Source of the DNA: Neonectria sp. B-13
Lineage: Eukaryota; Ascomycota; Sordariomycetes; Hypocreales; Nectriaceae
Direction of reading: 5' to 3'
DNA length: 64,000 bases
Assembly: GCA_002682825.1 (NCBI GenBank)
Contig: NOKP01000032.1
Location: 372,001 to 436,000, forward strand
In this document: one piece after another, positions 10,142 through 22,005 of the stretch
Position numbering within the stretch: position 1 is the first letter of the stretch
Layout of the letters: each line of letters begins with the position of its first letter
Translations under genes and position numbers: made by a program
Notes under the pieces: generated by a model
Databases searched by the model: none
What the model saw: the letters and a program-made list of their open reading frames with translations, nothing else
What the model was told of the DNA's origin: nothing

Positions 10142-11957
10142 CTACTCCTTTACCACGGCCTCGTCTGAATCAGCAAATTGGTCGACCCGCGTGCTCGCAA
10201 ACTTGCGCGCATTGACTTCTTGTTCAAATAACATGTCTAGCTCGCCGTACGTGCGGCCCTTGGTCTCGGGAAGGCGTAAGTACGCCCAGATCAGGATGAG
10301 GACCACGAGGCCGGCCCAGAACAGGCCCGTCTTGGCCCCCCAGTTCCAGGAGTTGACGCCCAGCATGCGGGGCATCAGAACGCTGTTGATCAACTGCTAG
10401 CGGTTAGAGATGTGCATGTCTGGCAGCTGAACATGTGAGAAGGACTTACACCTGCGATATTATTCAAGATACGGGCCAGGACAATGGTCTTGGCCTTGAG
10501 ACGGGTGGACGGCAGCTCTGCCACAAGAGTGTAGCAGATGGGACCAACGGAAAGATTGTACATGAAGGCATCTGTTGAGAGAAAATCAGCACATATCCCC
10601 GGCGTACAGGAGACAGAAAACGGGGAGGAGGCCAAATCTCACAGAAGATCAGGAGGCTACCAATCGCCCATGATGGGCCAGACATGGATGTCGGCGCAAA
10701 GCCTAGTCCACCAATAGCAACCAGGACGACCAGCAGTGAGCTCATACCAAAAAGGTAGATGGTCCTCCTGCCAAACTTGTTCAGTAGAGCCCACGAAAGC
10801 ACGACTCCGACGGCTCCGATACAATACTGTATCAGGTTGAACGTGAACGAGTTGCCCGTGGACAGGCCAGCCCTCTCGTAGAATTGCACAGAGTAGCCCA
10901 TCATGGCGCTGCCGCATAGGTTCTGCGCCGTGTACGAGATGGATGCGACCTCTGTTCTCCGGAGATCGGTGCGCTGGAATGCGTGCCAGTAGTTCATGCC
11001 GGCCGAGTGCTCCTCCTCAAGCTCGTTCGTGGCCTTCAGCATGGCCACCTGGTCGTCGGCGTTAAAGTCGATACCGGAATTTGATGAGACGAGGCTCAGG
11101 ATAGATCGCTTGGCGTCCTCGAAGCGGCTTTGGCGGACTAGCCACCAGGGGGACTCGGGGGCGAAGAGGGTGCCGAGGATGATGAACGGCGGCCAGACCC
11201 ACTGCAGCGCGAAGGGGATACGGTAGGACCACTCGCCCTTCATGGTCAACAGGCCCCTGAGGACGCCGGCGGAGATAAGCTGGCCGATGACCCAGCAGAG
11301 GTTGACGTAGGCGGTGAGGTAGGGACGGAGGACGACGGGCGCAATGTCGGAGGCGTAGGCGAGCGCCAGGGTCTGGAAGATGCCCCAGGGGATACCCAGG
11401 ACGATGTTGGAAGCCAGGAGGGTCTCGAGGTTCTGGGCGAAGAAAGGTATAAAGAGTAGGGCAATCATGAGCATCTGGGAGCCGATCATGGTGCGCTTAT
11501 AGCCGATGGCGTCGGAGACCCAGCCGTTGAGGTATAGGCCGATGATCTGGCCGCACTGGCCACCGACCTGGATGTATGTTTGCCAGTTGGCCGATATGAC
11601 CTTGCCGCCTTGACCGTCGGATTCGTTGCCATACTTTTCCTGGAAGCTGTGAGGGAGGTCAGTAGGGCGGCGCTGAATGGGTGTGGTGCTGGCCAGAACG
11701 GGAGAGAGGACTTACGAATCGTAACCATAGAAGGCACCCATCAGAGACAGGTCGTAACCCTCCATGATGATTGCTGTGGAGAATAGTAGCGAGAAGCCAA
11801 TGGCCCTAGGGTAGAGCTTGAAGGAGTCGCTCAGACTAAGGTTGTGCTCGCGGGTGGTAGCATCACGGGCATCGGCCCGCGCTTGCTCATCGTGCTGGGC
11901 GTTACCGCCATGCGGGCTATTCTCGGTTGGGGTCGAGACTTTGGGAGAGGAGGCCAT
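10142..11957 (-). CDS. MFS sugar transporter, alpha-glucoside permease type
   Basis: Four exons (11716..11957, 10643..11646, 10450..10571, 10142..10393) give 539 aa in frame. The start is the ATG of MASSPKV; an upstream in-frame TTG was not used. A hydrophilic N-terminus is followed by SLLFSTAIIMEGYDLSLMG (TM1) and further TM segments. Sugar-porter signatures follow: PESPWWLVRQ after TM6, the central loop, NKFGRRTIYLFG, VAELPSTRLKAKT and the final LPETKGRTYGELD. LPSTRLKAKT with WNWGAKTG is typical of the maltose/alpha-glucoside:proton symporter branch at the plasma membrane. It is divergent from the GH36 gene and shares its CGG-N-CCG palindrome upstream, which suggests uptake of an oligosaccharide. 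The exact substrate is inferred, not shown. Confidence 0.9.
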
Positions 11958-12112
11958 GATGACTTGAATTGATGTCAAAGAGTTGGGCTTCGCCTCAATT
12001 CAAGAGAGAGATGCAAGTGCGAGTGGCGCGTATGGAGAGAGGCAATGGATTCGCGTTGGTCTGGTGTTCTGGAGATGAGAGACCACGAAATCAAACGGGG
12101 GCAACCAGCTCT

Positions 12113-12119
12113 CTTATAG
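12113..12119 (-). promoter_or_regulatory. Probable TATA box of sugar transporter
   Basis: On the minus strand the sequence reads CTATAAG about 155 nt upstream of the ATG at 11957. Confidence 0.4.
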
Positions 12120-12453
12120 ATTTACAGAGGACGCATTTCTTGTACAGGTGAATTATAGGCGTGATGGTGAGATGAGGTCGGCTGTAGAAAGTTTGAAGTA
12201 AACCAGCTCGCCGGGAAGAAAAACATCGGATGGACAGGGGTTATCCTAACCGAAGGCTGCTACACGGGGATCATGACGCGAGTTGGGCCTACCCCACACG
12301 AGCCTCTCTCCTCCACGGGGGGCATGGCGCTCCAGTCAAGTCCAGTTTCTACCCCAGGCCCCTGGACGACCTGGGGCCATTTAGAACGCCGCCTTGTCTC
12401 AACGGGGAAATATGCGTCCAACCGCCTTTGCCTAGGGCTCAGTTGTGGATCAG

Positions 12454-12468
12454 TTGTCGGTCCGACAA
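12454..12468. promoter_or_regulatory. Palindromic operator TTGTCGGTCCGACAA
   Basis: This is a perfect 15-bp palindrome with CGG-N-CCG at its centre, about 500 bp upstream of the transporter ATG. The same 13-bp core occurs twice upstream of the GH36 gene. Opposed CGG triplets are the classic target of Zn2Cys6 dimers. Confidence 0.65.
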
Positions 12469-13890
12469 GCTGTTGGTGCAGGTGTCATTCTGAGGAGAGG
12501 TTGGCTACTAGGTGAAGAAGGGAACTAGTCAGTCTGACAAAAGGCAGAAAGGGGACAGAACAGATCCATTGCTAGGACGCTAATGAAGGCCCCAAGCAAA
12601 GCGGCTGCAGATCGCAAGTCACAAGACGGCCCTTTCGTCGGCATGGTCGTCCGGGGAAGTACAACCTCTTCTTCATCCCAGCTTGTTCGCTGAATTAGCC
12701 ATGCTCCCGGTGAGGGTGTGAAACTGGCACCATGCTCTGCACATTTGGATTGGTTCAGAGCTGGTACAACTCCCCATCAGATCTCACATCATATGTCCCT
12801 CGACCGCCGCTGGCAAGCCACACTTCCTTTTGCCTCCACTCCACATAAAGCCTCTTCATTACCTCCTTACCTCTAAACAGCGCAAAGCACCGGAGCATCG
12901 GCATCTTTCAGTGACGTCAGCATGAGTCTCATTACCACTCGCACAACAGCGCTTACACAAACACGCCCTCCGCTAAGTCCCTCACCCCTTTAGCCATGTA
13001 GCCTTCTAATCCTGCACCAAATCCAACGAATGCAAAGTAGAAGATACATAGATAAAGTCAATTTTTGGTTCAATAGGGCTTATTTTAATAGAAATCCTAA
13101 GTATTGTGTATGTCTTTACTCATATTGTTATATAAGTGTATTATAAGAGTTAGAGTAGTATTAAAGTGTAAGGGTTGGCGTACGCAGGGTGACTCAGAAG
13201 GTAGGGGTCATTGTGTATTGAGACTTCCACTTGGCAAGCTCTCTACGAGAGCTCGCCGAGCTTCCTAATGTAGGTTCTAGGCTAGGGCTAGGTCAGGTGG
13301 TCTAGCCCTACTAGGACCTTTAAGGGCCCTAGGCTCATCTCCTTACAAATATCCTAAGTGAATATATATTTTATTAGTAGAACACGCACTTCAGTGTAAG
13401 AACACTACCCAGGAAAATGATATCTTAGCACAGTTAGAATAAGAGGGCAGAAACAGAGACTGTACAAGCCCAAGGGATATTGGAGGAATAATTTTGAGAC
13501 CATAAGAATGATCAAAAGTAAAGGAATTCAGTAGTGGTCAAAGATAGCAGAGAACGTTTAAGTTGATCGTAGAAACAGCTAAGATTATAGCAAAAGATAA
13601 GACAGAGAAAGGACAGTCTGATAAGTGATAAAATTCATGAAGAAGAAAGAGATGATTGTTGCCAATAAGTAGCAGTCTTAGTCCCTTAAGTTGGTGCAGC
13701 CAATTGGTGCTGCCCTTGCTAGCATTAAACCCCAAGTGTATGAATCCTTTAATACAGTATATATATAACATGGAGCAACAGTCTTTAGGAGTGCATCAGT
13801 CCTAGAGCACTGTTGCTTAAGGAGCGATATCGTTCTTGTAAGTGGTGGTCCTCCTATCATTAGTGAGGTAAAACGTGGGTATGTTATAGT

Positions 13891-13927
13891 TCTGCTGGTT
13901 GTGACCGTCTGGTCCCAACCTAGGCTG
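13891..13927 (+). repeat. Dispersed repeat with near-perfect stem-loop, copy 1
   Basis: A 37-bp block matches the reverse complement of 35781-35817 at 34 of 37 positions. It contains the stem GGTTGTGACC / GGTCCCAACC with a 4-nt loop. Weaker similarity seems to extend about 150 bp to the left, around 'acatggagc'. It is probably the end of a solo LTR or MITE-like element. Confidence 0.55.
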
Positions 13928-14256
13928 TAATAATAGAGTTATAATTTAATATCTAATAGAAAGAGTTATCTATAGGAAAAGCTTTGAAAGAGAGCTCCTA
14001 AATACATTCTATATAACTCTTATAATATAGATAGCACAGTATCTTAAAGAAGAACCACTGAAGGAGCTTACTAATAAATAATAAAACAGCCTAAAAATAC
14101 CTTGGGAATGAACAGACTTAGCTCTTGGAATCTTAGCACATCATTAGCTCCTTATCTCCGGACCTCCTGATCAGTGTCCCCCGCCGTCTGAATCAGGAGA
14201 CGTCAGTGTCACCAATCCCCGTGGGGAATTAAGTCGTTAATTTTTACCCCAGCTCG

Positions 14257-14269
14257 TGTCGGACCGACA
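14257..14269. promoter_or_regulatory. Palindromic operator TGTCGGACCGACA, GH36 copy 1
   Basis: A 13-bp inverted repeat with a CGG-N-CCG core lies 260-272 bp upstream of the GH36 ATG. It is preceded by CAGCTCG, a flank nearly identical to copy 2. Confidence 0.7.
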
Positions 14270-14292
14270 GTGCTATTTTGATCCACAGCTCT

Positions 14293-14305
14293 TGTCGGAC
14301 CGACA
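14293..14305. promoter_or_regulatory. Palindromic operator TGTCGGACCGACA, GH36 copy 2
   Basis: An identical 13-mer starts 36 bp after copy 1, with the same CAGCTC flank. Tandem sites in a promoter support a real regulator-binding element. Confidence 0.7.
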
Positions 14306-14456
14306 TGGGGAGAACCACTTTCGTTCATCCTTCCCTATTGTGCAGCGAGGCCAACTGACTAATACCAACCGCAAAGGTGCCACCGCTTTTACGAGCGGGG
14401 AATAAGTCTTAGCATGTATATCACAGTCAGGTGACCAGTCGTCAGACAATTCGGCA

Positions 14457-14464
14457 TATAAAAA
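14457..14464 (+). promoter_or_regulatory. TATA box of GH36 gene
   Basis: TATAAAAA lies 65-72 nt upstream of the ATG at 14529. This makes an in-frame codon at 14481 too close to the TATA box to be the start. Confidence 0.6.
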
Positions 14465-14528
14465 GGTACGTAAGTTTGGTTTGAACAGGAAGGAGGTCAG
14501 CATCGAATTTGCAACGACACGAATCACC

Positions 14529-17517
14529 ATGTCTACCGATGACTACGACTGGGACAAGCTCTTCCCTGGTGTACACATTCCTCAGGCAAAACCCGATCCC
14601 CCTAACGTCCCAGACCATCTGGAAGTTCGCCTTCAGAGCTACCCTGCCTTGGGCGAAGTTGCTGTCTTGAGAGGCGGCGATGTTTCCTTCTTGGCAGTGC
14701 TGGAAATCCCCAAGTTTCGCGCGGATGAGCCTTGGGAAGTCAACCTCTGTTACACGTCCAATGATCGAGACAGGGAATATCTGCCTCTCTCGCCGGTTCA
14801 GAGTGGCAAAGAACCCCAGGCGATTCATGCAAAACCCCACCACTTGACTCGATTCTATTTCGACACCTCTTTTGCATTTTCTACGTCCTTCCGCTTCTCA
14901 TTTCTATTTCGAAGTGGTGGAAATGAGGCGTGGCGGTCCATACGAGATGAACAGGGGCTCGAAGATGGACATGTCATCATCATTGATCCAACGAGCCTAT
15001 CGAACGTTGACCATTCCTTAGGTGGCATCGTTCCAGATCTCAACACAGCGTGGGACATCGATCCACAAATCGACCAGACTTCAACCATTCAATCATGGAT
15101 CCTCAGAGCTACTCTACCGGGTGCCGACGGAGACAGCACAGCTGATAGCTTTGAAATTGGGACTCCATGGGGCTCTTTCCTAAAGTAAGCAGAAAATCAT
15201 CAACTCTCAGAACATTTGCTCTGACGGCACTGTTGTGAGCCCCGATCCTTCTCTTAGGCTGGCTGACTGGGGTCATAGATGGTTCGCCATCGTACGCCTC
15301 TTTCCTTACTGGATTGCTCCGCGACAAGGCAAATCGCAGTTCACACTTGACAAGGATGCAATGTTGTGCTCATTCCTGGGTCCCCATGGAAAGCACCTGG
15401 TGTTTTTAGCCTTGAATGGGGGGAATGAGGTTGTCTCTGGATTTCGGTCGACGCCTGAGGGAGCCATCACCGTCTATGTACTGATGCCACAGTCACCTCG
15501 CAAATACGGTTTGCTGATGTATTCACTAGGCACGAAACGACGGAAGCTCGGAGTCAACCGTCGCCATTGCCATTGCGGCTGGAGACGATTTTGAAGCCGC
15601 AGTTGCAATCGTCATGTCGCTTGCGAAATCCTTTGTGGCCCAAGCAAACAATGACCAGGATGGCGTGGTAGCACCTGTGACAGACACGTCTCATTCCCAG
15701 GGCATGGAAGACTGGTATGATGGGTTAGGATATTGTACGGCTTGCCTCCTTCCTGTGTTACCTAACAAGAGCGATCCCGGTTAACGAGTCTTAGGCACCT
15801 GGAACGCCATGGGCCAGGATGTAACGGGCGAGAAGATACTTTCAGCCTTGTCCAAATTGGAAAACAGCAACATCAACATCACGAATCTCATAATCGACGA
15901 CGGTTGGCAGTCCGTTGACAACAAAGAAAAAGGCCAGTTCGAGCGGGGAATGGTTGAATTCGAGGCCAAACGAGATGGTTTCCACGGTGGACTGAGGTCA
16001 ACGGTCTCTCTCATTCGGAAGAACCACCCGAACGTCCAACATATCGCAGTATGGCATGCCCTACTTGGATACTGGGGGGGCATATCTCGGAACGGAGAGA
16101 TCGCGAGCAAGTATAAAACTGTCGAAGTTGCTCGTGAAGATGCTGACCCCCGCAATCTTCCTGAGGGAGGAAAGATGTTAGTGATTGCTAAGGACGACGT
16201 CCTGCGATTCTACGATGACTTTTACCAGTTTCTATCAGATGCAGGCATCGACGCCGTCAAGACGGATGCCCAAGGTATGGTCGATACCTGGGTCAGCCCC
16301 TCAGTGAGAGCCGAACTCACCCCATCATACCTTGATGCATGGTCTCAATGCAGTCGCCATCATTTTGGCATCAGGTCAATTTCTTGCATGTCGCAGACGC
16401 CTCAAGCCCTGTTCCGGTGCTACCTTCGCGAAGACCAGAGCAAGACTGTCGTGCGGAACTCTGATGACTTCTTCCCCGAAGTTCCAGCCTCTCATCCTCT
16501 CCATGTATGGACGAACGCACACAACAGCATCTTGACGCAGCACTTGAACGTGCTCCCGGACTGGGATATGTTCCAGACCGTCAACCAGTACGCAGGATTT
16601 CATGCTGCGGCGAGATGTATGAGCGGTGGCCCTGTCTATATAACAGATGTACCTGGAGAACACGACACAGCTCTCATTCGGAAAATGACTGGCACGACGC
16701 CTGATGGCAAGACAGTTATTCTCAGGCTGAGTTCGACTGGGAAGTCAATTCAACCCTATTCTAGTTATGAGGACGACTTACTTTTGAAGTTGGGAGCTTA
16801 CCACGGTGAGTCCTCTCCAGCATCGAGTGAGAGACCTGATGACGCTGAAACACTTACAGGACCATTGAGATCACCGGTTCTTGCCGTCTTCAACATATCA
16901 ACCCGCCCACTTACGGAGCTTCTGCCACTCTCATCCTTCCCTGGCGTCGAGTCCAGACAGAGCTATGTCGTCCGAGCTCATTCGACTGGCACGATTTCGG
17001 TGCCAACGGAAGAAGAAAGTAGCTCGTCATCGGCAGTGTTTGCCTCGTCGCTCAATGTTCGAGGCTATGACATATTTACAGCATATCCACTTCAGATGTT
17101 TACAGACGGATGCGATGGGCAGATTGGCATTTCTAACATGGGTCTTCTAGACAAAATGACAGGCTGTGCAGGAGTCATTGCAAGCTCCATCGAATTATGC
17201 CCTAACCAACGACTTCTACTCACCACTGAACTGAAAGCGCTGGGTACTCTCGGTAGGTTCTGTTCAGTAGCGAGCTTTAGACCCTATGCTGACATTGTAA
17301 AGGGGTTTACATTACGCTACTTCCAGACTTGATTGTTGGGGATACCATCTCGATCTCGGTCTCTGGACATTGTCTTGATGCCTTTTCGCGAGTCTCTACT
17401 CTTGATACTCGCATGCTGGAGGTCGACCTGGAAGTCGCGTGGCGGCAGATGAGCACTATCTTTCAAAAGAAGTCGTCAGTGCAGGTCTTGGTTTCCATAC
17501 AGTGCCAATCCGCTTAG
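14529..17517 (+). CDS. GH36 alpha-galactosidase / raffinose synthase-like glycosidase
   Basis: Six exons (14529..15184, 15258..15477, 15530..15734, 15795..16805, 16860..17252, 17303..17517) give 899 aa with all phases matching. Family marks of the GH36 raffinose-synthase/Sip branch are DGLGYCTWNAMGQD across an exon junction, LIIDDGWQSVD, HVAVWHAL-like QHIAVWHALLGYWGG, then VKTDAQ (catalytic nucleophile Asp near residue 518) and RNSDDFFP (acid/base Asp near 584). No signal peptide is present, so the enzyme is probably cytosolic and acts on imported galactosides. A sugar transporter is transcribed divergently and shares palindromic operator sites, suggesting joint induction. The 54-nt intron 16806..16859 has a consensus GTGAGT/ACAG but is a multiple of three and stop-free, so a retained form would also be translatable. 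Hydrolase versus transferase activity cannot be decided from sequence. Confidence 0.9.
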
Positions 17518-17648
17518 CTTTCATTTAGCTTCCACTCGACCGGCTCAGAGTACTGTTAGTGACCTGGAATAAAATCGGTCTATTACTGTGTTGTGAGACA
17601 TTAGACATATTGATAATACTTAGTGTAACCTCCCTACTATACCAATTA

Positions 17649-17740
17649 CCCCTTATAGTTTGACAAATTACACACTTTCCATCCGTGCACCCATCCCTTG
17701 CCCCTTGTAATTTGGCCAAACTATACACTTTTCGTCTGTG
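17649..17740 (+). repeat. Two imperfect ~40-bp direct repeats
   Basis: Units 17649-17687 and 17701-17740 both run from 'ccccttrtar' to 'cacttt..cgtctgtg' with scattered differences. They sit about 130 bp after the GH36 stop codon. Confidence 0.5.
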
Positions 17741-17874
17741 TATATATAGGCCTTCTAGCTACTAGTATTATTAACTCTTAATAATAGAAAGTGGAGAGTG
17801 TATAGGAAATTGGGCATATAGTTAAACTGGATTAGAAAGGTAGGGCAAGTACATGTGATTGAGCCCACGAATCC

Positions 17875-17896
17875 CCCGGCAGTTGTTGCTGCCGGG
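17875..17896. repeat. Perfect 8-bp hairpin (CCCGGCAG ... CTGCCGGG)
   Basis: An inverted repeat with a TTGTTG loop stands alone in a gene-free region. Role unknown. Confidence 0.45.
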
Positions 17897-19779
17897 ACCA
17901 ATGTCATGCCCTTATCCAGTTCTGTCGTGTTGCAGCGTTGAACTTAGCGACTCGGCGACGGCTGCGGGTGTAAGAGTTAGGGTGACGTTCCTAACCTTCA
18001 ATAGACCAACCAGCCGTTAGGCCAAAAGATCAACCAATTCAAGTAAGCCACGTTACTGAATCGCGCCACACAATAGGTTATAAGGAGCCGGGCCTCGCGG
18101 CGACCCTGCAGCGAGCCCGTGCAAGCCTCCAGCTAGCGTATTTCCTTACAGCGAGCCGTCTGATTGCTCACTTAATTGATAACTGTATCATAGTTAGTAT
18201 GCCGGAAGCGTATAAAGCGTAGGTTACTAGGGTGTATGTATGTAGTGGATAATTTTGTGTTTGTTGCAAAACTAGCATTATCCCTGCTAGTTAGCCGCAG
18301 AAGGTGGGGAGTTTTGATGTTTGGAGGCTAAATCAAGTTCCGATCATCCTATGAATGGACAAGGTCTTGGCGAAGTTTTATTCCTAACTCAGTCTAGTTC
18401 TCTGAGCTTCCATCACAATCTCAAGACTCCTACAAGCTTTTACTATTACAGAAGTAGCTTGCTAGCACTACTAGCGCAACAGGAAAAACTGCCAACTTGG
18501 TTGACAAATCATAAGACCCAGCCTTGCGGCCTAAGGTCATGCCCTATACTGAGACTACTACTCAAATACAGCTGTATTAGGCATCGTCAGCAGCCTCATC
18601 TTCAGGATGACTGTACTATAAAACAGGTCTTTCTTCATACTGAAATATGTCCCCTCTTACCTTCTTTTATAGTCGAATTAAGTACGGTTTTATGTTCTAA
18701 CCTACCTATACAACATAGGTATTATAAAAAGTCGCTAATTACTTAACTGACTTTAAGCTATGTTATAAAAGAAAATAAGATTATTACTCTCTGTATAATG
18801 TTACCTATTTATATATTATTTATCCTTAAGCTATTTAATATTAGCTATTTTAGCACGCTGGAAAAGAGCAGAACGTCAATAAGAAGTGAGTGAGGCAGCG
18901 CATTTTACACCTTAGATCTGATATTTTACTCTTTGTGAAAAAGACTTACAAATTATATTATATATTATGAAGCTTATAACTATAGTTAACTAGTTCTAAA
19001 TTTCTTATACTTATATATTATATTTATATTAGATTTTCTAAGATTTGAAACGTTATAGCTATATAACTATTATAAAATATTAAGCCGGATATAGCCAAAC
19101 AATGAAGAGTCAGTTACACCGGTCCTTGTGCTTAACCCTGCTTGTTTCACAGATCAGGTTGCAATAAAGAAATTTGGGGCTGAGATGTGGTCGAACGTAT
19201 CCGTGCGATGAGTTCAAACTGAAATGGAAATCTGACTCCGGCCGATGACGTACAACCGCGCGCGATCGGAGACTCAGGCCCCTGACAAAGATGACAAAGA
19301 CCGCGAGCGCGGAACATGTTGTGCTGCGCCCTGTTAAGACCAGCGTAAGGCCCGGCTCTTCCTAGCTTCACGGGTGTTCAAGCGCGTGACACCCCCCTCT
19401 TCTAACCTCGCAACCCCCTGCCCTTCGGATATGCCGAAACTTCCACTATCATTAAGGTATTTCAAAGGACCCGCGCTAGCCATTCCACGCCTGCCTCCAA
19501 ACATTATACTTTCTTAGTCCACTGAGACAATGGTTCCAATTGCAAATTCATCATCTCTCATTACAAAGCCTGGGTCTGTGGGTCTCCTAATTGTGATGTC
19601 TCGGCGGTTGATGGCACGTTTCTGGGGCCCGACATCCTGGCAAGAAACCCCCCATGTCAGATACAACCCTTGCCTCATTACAAATCTAGCTTTGGAAAGC
19701 GACGAAGCGTGGGCTGTAAATTTTGAAGGCAGTTTCCGGCCAGTGACCAAGCAAAATGATAATGGGCTTGAACTGGACA

Positions 19780-19785
19780 TATAAA
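19780..19785 (+). promoter_or_regulatory. TATA box of metallo-beta-lactamase gene 1
   Basis: TATAAA lies 92-97 nt upstream of the ATG at 19877. Confidence 0.55.
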
Positions 19786-19876
19786 CCAGCCAGCAGCCAG
19801 GTTGAATCTGGGTATCTGCGAAAGCTACTACGACCAGACCTCCCTAAGATAAATATCAAAGGATTTTCAGGGAACA

Positions 19877-22005
19877 ATGCATTGGACCACGTGGATTACT
19901 TTGGCCGCCGTCGGTCCAGCCCTTGGTTGTTGCAACCCACGGGACGAACACGATAGCACTACATCAAGCTCGATGACAGCGCAGTCCCTACTCACCCGAG
20001 GGATCGAAGCACTGGGAGGATCGGAAAAGATGTCCAAAATTACCTCCTTGACCTATGTGGGCGGAGAGTACGTTTTTCTCTCTCAGTGGCTATGAAATGC
20101 GGTTTGTGGCTGACAATCGATCTAGAATTTATCGGACGAGGTCGATGCTAGAGACATTCAGCCTGATCGGAGTCGATAATTCTATCTCGACAGCGGGAGC
20201 ACAGAATGTTTCCTTCTCTTACCATGGGCTCTCTATTCAACAGCGAATCGACAGGGCCCACCAACTAGACGGTATGTGCAAGAAGATGATAAGGGGGTTA
20301 CCATTTCAGAAGAGACGAGCGTTCTAAGTCATTATTATTATAGCATATTGGACCTTTGCTCGACCGACGCTTCAGCCGGTTGACTTCTCTTTAGTCGTCC
20401 ATGGAGGAGATGACGGCTTTGCTGCGGTTGTCAACGGAAGTATCTCGATGTTTGCCCCTGATGCACCGCCCTCTGGCTACACGGATGGTAAGAGTCGACC
20501 CGCATCCCAAGAAACTTGGAACAGAAATTAACTCAAGACAGGATTCTTGGCTGCTTACCTTATAAGAGAAGCACACAGGATGTCACCCTTACTGTTGCTT
20601 GAGGTATACGGCTCCTGCCACTGCTGGTACACCTTGCATTCTTATTGACGAGTTTAGATGATATCGAATAATAAGTCCACTGTGCGCCAAGAAAAAGTCG
20701 ATATACACGTGTCACTGCCAGCAGGTATAAAGCCCATGGCTGTTTCAGATCACTCGCCAGAAACTAATACTCAATTTGCCCAGTCCATGATGCAGTTCTC
20801 AACTTGACCGTTATTTTCGACCCTGAGACTTGGCTACCATACATCATCCGCTCCCACGAAAGCCACGGAATTTTGGGTCAATCAACGCAGGATCTAGTGG
20901 TCCTAGAATACACCTCTGTGAATGGCGTGCAGTTCCCTACAAGATTCAAGTCTATATACAACGGGCATAAGGTCTTCGCAGATTACGCGATCAGCGAAGT
21001 GCTCGTCAATGTCCCCGTCGACATGGCTTTCGAAACTCATGGCGGCCGCCAACTGGAACACGTCCCAACTCAGAGCACTAGCTATAACTTCGCAGAGATC
21101 GGCGAGTTTTACGAAAGCCATGTCTGGTCTGGGCAATACAGTGGAACTCTGCCAAATCTCACTGCGCTTAACCCCTACCCCGAGCTTCCGGGATTATGGA
21201 CACTCACATTCCAGGATGCGAACCTTTACCGACAGCTGGTGTACGAGTTTGAGGACTTTGTTGTTGTTCTGGACTGTCCCCCGCACCAGAGTCATCTGGT
21301 AATTCAATGGGTAAAGGAACAGCTCAAGAAGCCTCTGAAATATGTCTGGGTAGGTACCACAGCATCGGAACGTACGGATAAGAACCATGTTGACTGTCTA
21401 GCCATCTCATCATCATCATGACCATGCTTTGGGAGTTCGTGACTACGTTGCAGCTGGAGCTAAAGTCATAACGCTTGACTTTGCCCGCGATTATTACTCC
21501 GCAGTTCCACGAGATATGTTTGTCACATATAGGTATTTGCCACTCTATAATTTCATCTCATTACGTCCTTTGCTGAGATATAAATCATCACAGTACGAAA
21601 CGACCATTCATTCTTCGCGACAACACCATGCAGGTGGCATTTGTACACATGAAGCGGTCCGTCCATGCAGCGGACTACGCATATGCATATGCATCCCCAG
21701 CCTGTCCGACAGCCAACAGCACAACGGTTATATTCGACGCTGATGATGCCTCTCCTGCTGGCCTTACACTTACCGACCATTCTGTTCTTTTGGCCGCCTT
21801 GAGCGAGTTTGCACATGACGGAGCTTCTAAGAATTCGATGTAAGCTGTACAAACTCCAATTCCACGAGCCTACTGACTTACTTGTGGCAGCTTTCATCCC
21901 GCACACAGTGATGGAGTGCCCTTCCAAGACATAATCGATGCGACTGGATACTACTACCCCAACCATACGGCCTTGGATTTTAACTACCTCCGGTCAAGGT
22001 GCTAG
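19877..22005 (+). CDS. Secreted metallo-beta-lactamase-fold protein, paralogue 1
   Basis: Nine exons (19877..20067, 20126..20271, 20344..20487, 20542..20603, 20658..20724, 20784..21349, 21402..21532, 21594..21839, 21891..22005) total 1668 nt, 555 aa. The N-terminus (WTTWITLAAVGPALGCC) looks like a signal peptide. A ~370-residue N-terminal domain begins LLTRGIEALGGSEKMSKITS and includes MFAPDAPPSGYTDG. The MBL domain follows, with the metal motif PSHHHHDHALG, giving HxHxDH at residues 395-400. Later come AFVHMKRSVHAADYAY and a strand VIFDADD likely to hold another ligand, then HPAHSDG near the end. The fold suggests a metal-dependent hydrolase acting outside the cell; the substrate is unknown. 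A second gene at 33.6 kb has the same domain order and the same eight intron positions. Confidence 0.88.

Larger units (their letters stand above)
11958..14256. other. Long intergenic region between transporter and GH36 genes, with AT-rich core
   Basis: The proximal 1 kb (to about 13000) is promoter-like and of normal composition. From about 13030 to 14150 the sequence is AT-rich, with no long frames and many TTA/TAA words, resembling degenerate repeat DNA. It includes the dispersed repeat at about 13760-13927. No gene is supported. Confidence 0.5.
17518..19779. other. Gene-free, partly AT-rich region
   Basis: The region downstream of GH36 holds short imperfect repeats and a hairpin (listed separately). 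The part 18700-19110 is very AT-rich, with TATA/TTA words, resembling eroded repeat DNA. A 141-codon frame at 18321-18746 starts at TTG, lacks family features and was not called. Confidence 0.5.

Noticed and set aside
18321..18746. 141-codon frame
   Set aside because: TTG start, no family match, in an AT-rich gene-free area.
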